From an uncultured Lachnospiraceae bacterium (lineage in GTDB: Bacteria; Bacillota; Clostridia; Lachnospirales; Lachnospiraceae): DNA of 5,522 nucleotides. Below are positions 1 to 5,516 of the stretch, piece after piece. Both the position numbers and the translations under genes were made by a program. The first letter of the stretch is position 1. Each line of letters begins with the position of its first letter. The notes beneath the pieces are model-generated. The model made no database searches and was not told where the DNA came from. It saw only the letters and a program-made list of their open reading frames with translations. Location: positions 1 to 5,522 of the forward strand of contig URRQ01000073.1 of the NCBI GenBank assembly GCA_900550235.1, in the 5' to 3' direction.

Positions 1-881
1 ACCATAGCATTGATAATCAACTCACGAATGGCATCCGGTGGAATCTCATAAATATCCTGCCGATAAATTCCCACAATGGTAGCACCCAAATGAATATTTC
101 TAAGAACAAACTGAAATGCTTCATCTATCTGCTCCCAAAGCGGACCTGTATATTCTCTACGGTCAACAAATACTGCTTTCGTTGTCCCTTTGAACACACC
201 ACATTGCGTTGCAACATGAAGTCCTCCGTTACCAGTCAAAATAGCAAACGCATTGGACGGATAATCTTTTCCATCACGCTCAATCAGAATCCCCCAGGAA
301 CGCAACTGCTGTCTGCCAACATCTTTAATGGATGCTTTCTGTTCCTCTGTACGGGCATTTTGGACAGCCTGCTCCTTCATCGCTTTGCAAAGGGCATCAA
401 TATCTTCATCTGTAACATTTACCCCAGTACATAAAGCCTGATCGTAGTAACGATTGCTTCCCTCAAACAACAATTCTTTTATCATATACTCATCGGCAAG
501 ACGGGTAGTTCCGGCAACACGGACATATACACCGCCATCTCTGCCAAGAGCTTTGATATAATATGGACGCTGTCTGCCCTCAGAAACCTCTACCACAATG
601 ACAGTCTTACCATCAACCGTCTGTAAAGTGATATCTGGGATAATTGCCGGTTCACAGCTGTCTGATACAGCATTTGCAATGGCATCCATTTTCTTGAACA
701 CATCTTCTTTGTCAAAGCCGACAACCTCTCTGGTTTTATCGGCAATTCCGAAAATGATTTTTCCTCCGGTTCCATTTGCAAAGGCAACTACAGACTTCAT
801 ATACTTAATGCTTTTCTCCGGCAGATTTTCTTTGAACTCCACATTCTTTGATTCTCCTGTAAGAATTTCTTCTATGGTCAT
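1..881 (-). CDS. AlbA_2/Schlafen-type ATP-binding protein, C-terminus cut by window edge
   Basis: The frame is open from ATG at 881 to the left edge, giving 293 residues with no stop. The N-terminus carries the AlbA_2 (Schlafen-like) signature: ESKNVEFKENL at residues 10-20, then AFANGTGGKIIFGI at about 33-46, and YVRVAGTTRLAD at about 116-127. The last residues, around IRELIINAM, match the start of the GHKL-type ATPase half (N-box, usually followed by HRDY) seen in proteins often annotated as 'ATP-binding protein' or 'putative transcriptional regulator'. Such proteins usually run about 450-500 residues, so roughly a third is missing here. They are thought to be nucleic-acid-binding regulators or accessory ATPases; the substrate is not known. 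A GAGGTG ribosome site sits 7-8 bases before the ATG. The 63-aa ORF ends 42 bases upstream, so one transcript is likely. Family is confident, role is not. Confidence 0.88.
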   Translation of the reverse strand, partial: MTIEEILTGESKNVEFKENLPEKSIKYMKSVVAFANGTGGKIIFGIADKTREVVGFDKEDVFKKMDAIANAVSDSCEPAIIPDITLQTVDGKTVIVVEVSEGRQRPYYIKALGRDGGVYVRVAGTTRLADEYMIKELLFEGSNRYYDQALCTGVNVTDEDIDALCKAMKEQAVQNARTEEQKASIKDVGRQQLRSWGILIERDGKDYPSNAFAILTGNGGLHVATQCGVFKGTTKAVFVDRREYTGPLWEQIDEAFQFVLRNIHLGATIVGIYRQDIYEIPPDAIRELIINAM

Positions 882-923
882 TGTAACACCTCGCCCTCTT
901 AGGCAGTCTAACTGCCATTTTTA

Positions 924-1115
924 TTACTTAATTGATGCTGTTATTGCGTTCAACGCTTTATTCAAAGCAGCTTCATCATCCCGTTTTTTCTTAGGCTTTA
1001 CCACATACCAAGTATCTAATAAATACATTCTTTCACAACAGGAAAATACTTTCAGCCCCCCTTGCTTCTTCGAATTCCTCGTTATTAACCTAGAGTTAAT
1101 TTTATTCTTACTCAT
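924..1115 (-). CDS. small hypothetical protein (63 aa)
   Basis: I do not recognise this protein. It starts at ATG 1115 with a purine-rich AAGGGAAG about 10 bases upstream, and ends 42 bases before the AlbA_2 gene on the same strand. The product is strongly basic in its first half (MSKNKINSRLITRNSKKQ) and has an adjacent cysteine pair (FSCCERM), an aromatic segment (YLLDTWYVV), a KPKKKR patch, and an alanine-rich, probably helical end (AALNKALNAITASIK). No membrane segment or signal peptide is visible. Its first codons overlap the end of a decayed reading frame (stop at 1110-1108), an arrangement typical of coupled genes in an operon. It could be a real small DNA- or RNA-binding protein or a fragment of a larger mobile-element gene; the evidence for translation is position and ribosome site only. 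Confidence 0.45.
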   Translation of the reverse strand: MSKNKINSRLITRNSKKQGGLKVFSCCERMYLLDTWYVVKPKKKRDDEAALNKALNAITASIK

Positions 1116-1251
1116 AATCTTTCGCTTCCCTTAAAATAATATTAGCTTCTACTCCAAAGTCGCTTCTCTCATCTTGCTTTAAAAACTAAAATTTCTCACC
1201 ATTTTCTGGTTTATCAATTAGTTTCTCTTCAAATTCTATGCAGATAATTTC
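1108..1251 (-). pseudogene. possible decayed 3' end of an unknown gene
   Basis: Between the winged-helix gene and the 63-aa ORF, one minus-strand frame reads like protein on both sides of a single TAG (1188-1186). Upstream of it the frame gives 21 residues containing IEFEEKLIDKPENGEKF; downstream it gives 25 residues containing DERSDFGVEANIILREAKDYE split around residue 20, ending in TAA at 1110-1108. The composition (charged, mixed codons, few Asn/Lys/Ile runs) differs from the junk translation of AT-rich spacers. The frame has no start codon with a ribosome site and is closed above by TAA at 1254-1252. Its stop overlaps the ATG of the next ORF by 8 bases, as coupled genes do. The simplest reading is the tail of a gene lost by deletion and point mutation; chance is a real alternative in so short a stretch. 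Confidence 0.3.
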
Positions 1252-1283
1252 TTAAAATATTGATCATGTTCCTATATAATATT

Positions 1284-1706
1284 TTATTTACATTGCGCCT
1301 TTATTCCTTCTATAGTATCTTTTAATTCACGCATTTTTGTCACAATTTCAAAATTTTCACCATTTAACTCCCAAATGTCAATCGAACTGATTGTTGTTGC
1401 TAATTCTTTCTCTACTTTAACCAAGGTATTATATATTTGTATCTTTAATGTATCCTCTGCTTCATTATCTGTATTTTTCTTTTTATTTATAGTCACCTTC
1501 ATATCCTTTGCATATAAACCACGCCCAACTCTTACAATTTCTTTCGTATCAACTAACTGAGATATTGCCCCAGATATCTGTCCACGTGTGACATCTTTCC
1601 CACTATTCGCTGCTATATACTCTTTAAAATCTGGTGCAGTATGCATTCCTCCCTGCCTAACACATTCTTTTATTAACATTTTAATCTCAGCTGTTGATAT
1701 TTTCAT
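1284..1706 (-). CDS. small winged-helix-like protein (140 aa), putative regulator
   Basis: No exact family is recognised. The first half looks like a winged helix-turn-helix: a helix at about residues 3-20 (ISTAEIKMLIKECVRQGG), a second at 24-36 (APDFKEYIAANSG), a probable recognition helix at 40-56 (TRGQISGAISQLVDTKE), and a wing ending in VRVGRGLYAKD. The G-G/R-GLY wing recalls N-terminal DNA-binding domains of AbiEi-type antitoxins and similar small regulators. A lysine-rich linker (NKKKN) follows, then a predicted helical tail (about 85-140) that could dimerise. I chose ATG 1706 because AAAGGGG lies 10 bases before it; the in-frame TTG at 1715 would be only 1 base from that site. It is preceded by its own promoter, with a palindrome over the -10, which suggests autoregulation. 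No toxin or nuclease partner sits next to it. DNA binding is inferred from the pattern, not shown. Confidence 0.72.
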   Translation of the reverse strand: MKISTAEIKMLIKECVRQGGMHTAPDFKEYIAANSGKDVTRGQISGAISQLVDTKEIVRVGRGLYAKDMKVTINKKKNTDNEAEDTLKIQIYNTLVKVEKELATTISSIDIWELNGENFEIVTKMRELKDTIEGIKAQCK

Positions 1707-1716
1707 TTCATCCAAT

Positions 1717-1723
1717 CCCCTTT
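1717..1723 (-). promoter_or_regulatory. ribosome site that sets the winged-helix gene start
   Basis: AAAGGGG on the minus strand, 10 bases before ATG 1706 and only 1 base before the in-frame TTG at 1715. The spacing favours the ATG, shortening the protein to 140 residues. Confidence 0.5.
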
Positions 1724-1786
1724 GTTCAACTTTATCATTTTGTTTGTTAATTTCAGTTTTATTTGTTTGATTTTAACTTCTTATTT

Positions 1787-1803
1787 GTATAATAAAATTA
1801 TAC
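1787..1803. repeat. palindrome over the -10, candidate operator
   Basis: Perfect inverted repeat GTATAAT-AAA-ATTATAC (7-base arms, 3-base centre). It contains the TATAAT of the promoter and covers the likely start point, where a repressor would block transcription. The winged-helix protein encoded just downstream is the natural candidate ligand. The arms are AT-only except for the outer G/C pair, so coincidence in an AT-rich spacer cannot be excluded. Confidence 0.35.
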
Positions 1804-1825
1804 TATATATTATTATTATCTTCAA
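1797..1825 (-). promoter_or_regulatory. sigma-A-type promoter for the winged-helix gene
   Basis: On the minus strand TTGAAG (1825-1820) is followed by a 17-base spacer and a perfect TATAAT (1802-1797). Four of six bases match the -35 consensus and all six match the -10. Transcription would begin near 1790, giving a leader of about 85 bases before ATG 1706. The region is very AT-rich, so a chance match is possible, but spacing and orientation fit the gene downstream. Confidence 0.5.
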
Positions 1826-1899
1826 TATCTCTAAACAATTATACAGCAATATTTTTTTATTAAACTTTCATCATATCAACAGTATTTTGTGATTTTACT

Positions 1900-3684
1900 T
1901 TATTTCTTAGGAAAACTTTGTGCTAGACAAAGATATCCATACCCCACCTGGTCATTCGGATATTCCGCTTCCCCCGGCAGCGGTCTCGCTCCTCTCCTTA
2001 AATATGCTTTCACTTTTTCCCCATACAAATAAGGATCATTCCCCTTTACGATTCCCCACTCCATCAAAAGCGCTGCGCTTCCTGTCACAAACGGCGCCGC
2101 AAAAGACGTTCCCGTAACCTCTGCATAACCGCCCCCAACTTCCGGAGCCGTGATCCGAACTCCCGGAGCCGCAAGATCCGGTTTAAAAGCCGCCGCTCCC
2201 TCCTGCCCCTCTGCCGGTCCCCGCCCAGAAAAATCTGCATAAGTAAATGTCAGCGGATCATACGCGCCCACGGTCACCACGCGGGATGCTGTGGACGGGA
2301 TCGTAAGCGTCGTCCGGCTGACCGGAAACAAAAAGGCCGTCCCCACATTGAGCGCACCCTGACTTGGAAGCCACATCTGATATCCGCCCTCTACGATATG
2401 CCTCGGGGTCAGAATGATCTGCCATACGCCGGCATCAACATAAGATTGCCTCGGGAGAAAATCCAAGAAAATCTCCTGCCGCACACTATAAGGACTCGGT
2501 TCTCCATAATAAAGCAAGATTTCCGTATTCCCCATCACAAATCTTTGCGTTCCCAGATTTTCCCGAATCGGCCCCACACGCACACCGGATGGATTTTGAA
2601 TAGAAATGTCTACTTCATCCACATAGGATTTCCAAATCTGTACATTAAGTCCCGGCTCATTCATCTGTACACCTAACTGAACCGCCTCCTCCTGCATCTC
2701 CGCAAGACTGCCGCTCGTATGCCCCGCGCTGTTTCCCTCATTTCCACTCCCGACACAAATTACATTTTTCCAATAATTTGAAATGTCATCTAAAAATCGT
2801 TCGATCAAAGAGGTGCCGTCATGCGAACCGTATGTATTTCCAAAGCTCAAATTAACTACAATCGGCATTTGATACTCCACCGCTTTCTTGATCACATAAT
2901 CTACTCCCTGCATCAATTCTGTTGTCCTTGGAAATCCATCCGCCCTCGGACTTGCCATCTTGACAACGATCAACTCACTTGCCGGTGCCACGCCCTGATA
3001 TTCTCCGCTTCCGGCTGCAATTCCCGCAACAGCCGTTCCATGTCCCGAAATATCCCTGCTTGGAATCATCTGTTCCCGCTCTTCCCTGCTCTCAACCGCC
3101 AATGCTACATTAATCTGCGCCTGTGTATATTCTGTTCCTATCGCATATCCATCCGGCGGATTTCCCGGAATAGACTGATCCCAAAGCGCCCGGATCCGGG
3201 TCGTCCCGTCCGGATAGCGGAAGTCCGGAAGCGTAATATCGATCCCACTGTCCACAACACCGACCAAAATACCGTTTCCATAAAGATTTGAGTTTCCGCC
3301 CCGCTCCTCAGCCTGCTCGCTGGGTGCTATTTTTCGCCAAACAGAAAAAGGAGTTTTCTGTACCTCATCGATACAGGAAACTCTCTTTCCGTTCATCACC
3401 TGAAAAAATAATCTCTTTGGTTTTTCAATAAAATCCACTTCGGACAGCCGTGTCAACGCATCGATCTTCGATTCTTGGATTTTGATCACCGCATACTGAT
3501 TCACCAGTTCTGTCACAGATACGGCAAGTGCCCTCACCATTTCTAATGTACCTGAATATTTGATGATCAAATCCCATTCCCTATCGATCGGATTATACCC
3601 GACATCCAACTCCAATGATTTTTCACGCTCTGCTTCGGTCGCGTCCAAGGCAAGATTTAATAAATTCTCCGCTTTCTGACTCAT
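1900..3684 (-). CDS. Csp-type subtilisin-like serine protease (S8 family), 594 aa
   Basis: This is a subtilase with an intact triad: Asp145 in GVVDSGID, His215 in SGHGTAVAGIAAG, Ser527 in GTSFAAPFVTGSAALL, plus oxyanion Asn315 in GSGNEGN. Residues 1 to about 100 form a prodomain, with no signal peptide. The roughly 210 residues between Asn315 and Ser527 include a beta-rich insert like the jelly-roll domain known from Clostridium perfringens CspB. In that family the protease activates the spore cortex hydrolase SleC during germination; many Lachnospiraceae carry extra stand-alone copies of unknown role. I chose ATG 3684: CAGGA lies 6 bases before it, and MSQKAENLLNLALDATEAER is the family's usual N-terminus; the start at 3792 would add an unconserved tail and overlap the upstream gene. 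The gene is visibly GC-richer than its neighbours. Family is near certain; germination role is inference, since no SleC, cspC or sporulation gene is next to it. Confidence 0.95.
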   Translation of the reverse strand: MSQKAENLLNLALDATEAEREKSLELDVGYNPIDREWDLIIKYSGTLEMVRALAVSVTELVNQYAVIKIQESKIDALTRLSEVDFIEKPKRLFFQVMNGKRVSCIDEVQKTPFSVWRKIAPSEQAEERGGNSNLYGNGILVGVVDSGIDITLPDFRYPDGTTRIRALWDQSIPGNPPDGYAIGTEYTQAQINVALAVESREEREQMIPSRDISGHGTAVAGIAAGSGEYQGVAPASELIVVKMASPRADGFPRTTELMQGVDYVIKKAVEYQMPIVVNLSFGNTYGSHDGTSLIERFLDDISNYWKNVICVGSGNEGNSAGHTSGSLAEMQEEAVQLGVQMNEPGLNVQIWKSYVDEVDISIQNPSGVRVGPIRENLGTQRFVMGNTEILLYYGEPSPYSVRQEIFLDFLPRQSYVDAGVWQIILTPRHIVEGGYQMWLPSQGALNVGTAFLFPVSRTTLTIPSTASRVVTVGAYDPLTFTYADFSGRGPAEGQEGAAAFKPDLAAPGVRITAPEVGGGYAEVTGTSFAAPFVTGSAALLMEWGIVKGNDPYLYGEKVKAYLRRGARPLPGEAEYPNDQVGYGYLCLAQSFPKK

Positions 3685-3690
3685 ATAAAA

Positions 3691-3695
3691 TCCTG
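3691..3695 (-). promoter_or_regulatory. ribosome site that sets the protease start
   Basis: CAGGA on the minus strand, 6 bases before ATG 3684. It supports the 594-residue product over the 36-residue longer frame beginning at 3792. Confidence 0.6.
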
Positions 3696-3712
3696 ATGGT
3701 TTGACTTTATAT

Positions 3713-3740
3713 AGTTTATGAACAAAACAAGCGCCTATTC
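3713..3740 (-). promoter_or_regulatory. candidate sporulation-type (sigma-E-like) promoter for the protease
   Basis: In the 76-base gap before the protease, GAATAGG (3740-3734) is followed by 13 bases and CATAAACT (3720-3713). CATAAACT resembles the sigma-E -10 (CATACAAT type) and the ATA core fits a sigma-E -35. The predicted start would leave about 20 bases before the ATG, room for the CAGGA site. cspBA-type genes in clostridia are known to be made in the mother cell under sigma-E, so this fits the product. I saw no convincing sigma-A pair with normal spacing here. Match by eye only. Confidence 0.35.
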
Positions 3741-3760
3741 TTCTAATCTTGGAATAATAC

Positions 3761-4717
3761 TTATTCCTCCCATTCTGCATCAACAATCTCATTACCCTTA
3801 AATTGTTTTTCGGTTATCCATAGCCCACTACAATTTTCTTTTCTTGATCCCCCTTTGAAAATTTTCAAAATACCATTCTCTTCTTTACATTTTTTTAGAA
3901 CTACACTTTCCCCATCTGACATGACTACTGCATAATCAACTCCGTTAATTTGTGTGACTGAAAAAAACATTTGATTTTTTACGTTTTCTTCCCCATAATG
4001 ATACGGACACCATAAAGTAACCCCTATCACTATGAGAATTCCTACCAAAGTTATTATTATAAAATCACGCATTTTATTCTCATTTTCCGGCTCTTTTCTA
4101 TCCTCCGTATTTTCTTCTGATTCCTTTTGTTTCATATTTATTTTTTTCTTTAAAATACTTTTCTTTATTTTTTCTTCAATTCCTAAAGATATTTTAGAAA
4201 AATCCACCAAATCACTATGTACAAAATGAAATATAAATCCTCCGATGCCAATTGTACAACCTGCATGTGCAATAATAATCGATAGACTCCCAAAAATAAA
4301 TTCTTTTCCCCAACTTTTATCCGGCAAAATTAATGCATTTACCACAATTAAGATCCCCAAAGGAACAAATACCGTCAAAACTGCTAATCTTTTTATCTTC
4401 TTTAATATAGTTTTCTGTTTCAATATTGATCTTACACTCCATATATTACATAAAATATATAGACTTCCTATTATTCCTCCTGACAACATACTAACAATAC
4501 TACTTGGATAATTTTGAATTATTTGCTCTTCTGAAATATGAAAATAAGATGCCTGCCCTTCCATATAATATCTAAATGCGACTCTCATAATTCCCATCAA
4601 TAACGATCCTAACAAAGGAATAATCGCTAATACAATTGCTCTATTCTTTTGTATCCATTCCCATACTTGATAAAAAGTTATATTTTTCTCTTTACTACTC
4701 ATAAAATTTTTTTCCAT
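3761..4717 (-). CDS. hypothetical multi-pass membrane protein (318 aa)
   Basis: I do not recognise a named family. Hydrophobic segments lie at about residues 27-47, 74-93, 110-131, 141-165 and 218-237. Between the fourth and fifth is a highly charged segment (about 180-217), first lysine-rich and then glutamate-rich, most likely cytosolic. The last 80 residues after the fifth segment form a soluble, probably beta-rich domain (NGVDYAVVMSDGESVVLKKC, then ENGILKIFKGG) that should face outside; it contains Cys277 and Cys296. The motif YYMEGQASYFHISEEQI after the first segment suggests a short re-entrant or surface loop. ATG 4717 is supported by AGGAG 8 bases upstream; an inner ATG at residue 6 is less well placed. 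The gene is AT-rich, unlike the protease that follows 76 bases later, so the two probably have different histories. A sensor or transport accessory role is possible but unsupported. Confidence 0.82.
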   Translation of the reverse strand: MEKNFMSSKEKNITFYQVWEWIQKNRAIVLAIIPLLGSLLMGIMRVAFRYYMEGQASYFHISEEQIIQNYPSSIVSMLSGGIIGSLYILCNIWSVRSILKQKTILKKIKRLAVLTVFVPLGILIVVNALILPDKSWGKEFIFGSLSIIIAHAGCTIGIGGFIFHFVHSDLVDFSKISLGIEEKIKKSILKKKINMKQKESEENTEDRKEPENENKMRDFIIITLVGILIVIGVTLWCPYHYGEENVKNQMFFSVTQINGVDYAVVMSDGESVVLKKCKEENGILKIFKGGSRKENCSGLWITEKQFKGNEIVDAEWEE

Positions 4718-4797
4718 TTGTTTTTCTCCTAGTTCTTTTTTCGTCTTTACATACTTTCATACTCACACTTTTATCATGCTTTTCTATTCCACTACAT
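4718..4797. other. short spacer between IS right end and membrane protein gene
   Basis: It contains the AGGAG ribosome site (4730-4726, minus strand) of the membrane protein gene. No convincing promoter is seen within it, so the gene either uses a weak promoter here or is read from inside the insertion element. Confidence 0.5.
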
Positions 4798-4800
4798 AGT

Positions 4801-4828
4801 CAAGACCACCGGCTTAGCCGGTGGCTTG
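4801..4828. repeat. IS right-end hairpin with bulged base
   Basis: CCACCGGC (4806-4813) and GCCGGTGG (4817-4824) pair perfectly around TTA, and CAAG/CTTG (4801-4804, 4825-4828) extend the stem to 12 pairs with one unpaired A at 4805. A single bulged base is typical of the TnpA-recognised end hairpins in IS200/IS605 elements. The stem resembles the left-end one (CCACC.../...GGTGG). Confidence 0.75.
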
Positions 4829-4832
4829 CTTT

Positions 4833-4932
4833 GACCCTATAAGGGTCTGTTACCGGCACTGGAGTCTAAAGACTCATCGCAATCGGTTCGCCAAACGCAA
4901 CATCATTTACCCACTAAGCCCTAAAGGGCTTA
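4833..4932 (-). ncRNA. structured tail of the IS: three further hairpins downstream of tnpA
   Basis: Between the tnpA stop and the right-end hairpin lie three more perfect inverted repeats with tiny loops: TAAGCCCT-AA-AGGGCTTA (4915-4932), GAGTCT-AA-AGACTC (4862-4875) and GACCCT-ATA-AGGGTC (4833-4847), written on the plus strand. With the end hairpin this makes four stems in about 130 bases. They would fold in the tnpA 3' untranslated RNA or in the single-stranded transposon. Related elements that carry tnpB encode a guide (omega) RNA at this place, ending at the right end; this could be a relic or a free-standing relative, or only structural DNA. No T run follows the stems in the minus direction, so they are not an ordinary terminator for tnpA. 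Confidence 0.45.
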
Positions 4933-4934
4933 TT

Positions 4935-5405
4935 TTATTTGTTATGTTTTACTGGCTCACCCGTAAACGGGTCAACATACTCTTTTAGTGTCATTTGATC
5001 ATATTCCAAATCTTCTTGTAATTGATTTGCTATATATTCTTGAATTTTCTTTGCATTTTTCCCTACTGTATCTACATAATATCCTCTGCACCAGAAATGT
5101 CTATTTCCATATTTGTATTTCAAATTTGCATGTCTTTCAAATATCATGAGTGTACTTTTCCCTTTCAAATACCCTACAAAATACGATACACTTATGCTTG
5201 GCGGAATTTCTACTAACATATGTACATGATCTGGACATATTTCTGCTTCTACGATTTTTACACCTTTTCTTTTGCATAACATGCTTAAAATATTTGCAAT
5301 GTCCTGCTTTATTTTTCCATATGCTACTTTCCTTCTATATTTCGGTGCAAAAACAATATGATACTTACAATTCCATTTCGTATGTGATAAACTATTACTA
5401 TCCAT
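4935..5405 (-). CDS. tnpA: IS200/IS605-family transposase TnpA (Y1 HUH), 156 aa
   Basis: This enzyme cuts and rejoins single-stranded DNA at the IS ends through a 5'-phosphotyrosine link, acting as a dimer that reads subterminal hairpins. The metal-binding HUH motif is His60-Val-His62 in CPDHVHMLVEIPP; the nucleophile should be Tyr124 in IQEYIANQ; conserved YHIVFAPKYRRK (about 15-26) and FWCRGYYVDTVG (about 104-115) are also intact. The length is normal for the family (about 130-155). ATG 5405 is preceded, 6 bases away, by AAGGAGGT (5419-5412), an essentially perfect ribosome site, which is unusual because IS200 TnpA is normally kept at very low levels. The start codon sits in the 12-base palindrome ATCCATATGGAT (5400-5411), and the leader holds a further hairpin, either of which might limit translation. 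Confidence 0.96.
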   Translation of the reverse strand: MDSNSLSHTKWNCKYHIVFAPKYRRKVAYGKIKQDIANILSMLCKRKGVKIVEAEICPDHVHMLVEIPPSISVSYFVGYLKGKSTLMIFERHANLKYKYGNRHFWCRGYYVDTVGKNAKKIQEYIANQLQEDLEYDQMTLKEYVDPFTGEPVKHNK

Positions 5406-5424
5406 ATGGATACCTCCTTTGTTT

Positions 5425-5454
5425 ATTAATGCGGTTGGCGAACCTTACATTAAT
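5425..5454 (-). promoter_or_regulatory. hairpin in the tnpA leader
   Basis: Inverted repeat with outer arms ATTAATG (5454-5448) and CATTAAT (5431-5425) and inner stem GGTT/AACC around a CGCC loop (minus strand). The outer arm overlaps the -10, so the full stem forms only in read-through transcripts or in single-stranded DNA; the inner part lies in the leader of the native transcript. IS200 is known to use leader structure to protect tnpA from outside transcription; a similar role is inferred here. Confidence 0.45.
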
Positions 5455-5482
5455 TATAACACTGGAGGTTTTTTACTGTAAG
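5453..5482 (-). promoter_or_regulatory. tnpA promoter with extended -10
   Basis: The minus strand reads TGTTATAAT (5461-5453), a perfect TATAAT with the TGn extension, and CTTACA (5482-5477; four of six matches to the -35) with an 18-base spacer. The start point would fall near 5446, giving a leader of about 40 bases. It lies inside the left end, between the terminal hairpin and tnpA. Confidence 0.55.
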
Positions 5483-5499
5483 CTGAAGCATTCCTAACT

Positions 5500-5516
5500 C
5501 ACCTGCACAGCAGGTG
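5500..5516. repeat. IS left-end hairpin
   Basis: Perfect inverted repeat CACCTGC-ACA-GCAGGTG (7-base arms, 3-base loop), 95 bases before the tnpA start. In this family TnpA recognises such a subterminal hairpin on one strand at the left end. Confidence 0.75.

Larger units (their letters stand above)
1707..1899. other. AT-rich spacer between protease and winged-helix gene
   Basis: This non-coding stretch holds the promoter, palindrome and ribosome site of the winged-helix gene. I looked for a terminator after the protease stop (1900-1902) and found no GC-rich stem followed by a T run on the minus strand, so how protease transcription ends is unclear. Confidence 0.7.

Noticed and set aside
598..1134. 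178-codon plus-strand open frame
   Set aside because: It lies antisense to the AlbA_2 gene and the 63-aa ORF, has no ribosome site, and its translation has no family signature; the minus-strand frame has clear conserved motifs.
1254..1285. AAAATATT...AATATTTT inverted repeat after the winged-helix gene
   Set aside because: An 8-base AT-only stem with a 16-base loop is too weak for a terminator and easily arises by chance in this AT-rich spacer.
2821..3291. 156-codon plus-strand open frame inside the protease
   Set aside because: Antisense shadow of a well-supported subtilase; translation is rich in His, Arg, Cys and Ser as expected from the complement of coding DNA.
1284..3684. Toxin-antitoxin or defence system made of the winged-helix protein plus neighbours
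   Set aside because: The winged-helix fold only loosely recalls AbiEi; no nucleotidyltransferase, nuclease or other toxin-like gene lies next to it, and the S8 protease has its own promoter and family role.
3685..3792. Longer protease start at 3792
   Set aside because: It would overlap the upstream gene's end by 32 bases, has no family-like sequence in the added 36 residues, and the CAGGA site fits ATG 3684.
4771..4803. Hybrid promoter for the membrane protein gene, with the IS end giving TTGACT as -35
   Set aside because: TTGACT (4803-4798, minus) is a good -35, but the nearest -10-like sequences (CATGAT, TGATAA) are 19-21 bases away and weak, so the spacing does not work well.
4915..4940. 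Rho-independent terminator
   Set aside because: The TAAGCCCT/AGGGCTTA stem is followed by T-rich sequence only in the plus direction, where there is no gene to terminate; in the direction of tnpA there is no T run.
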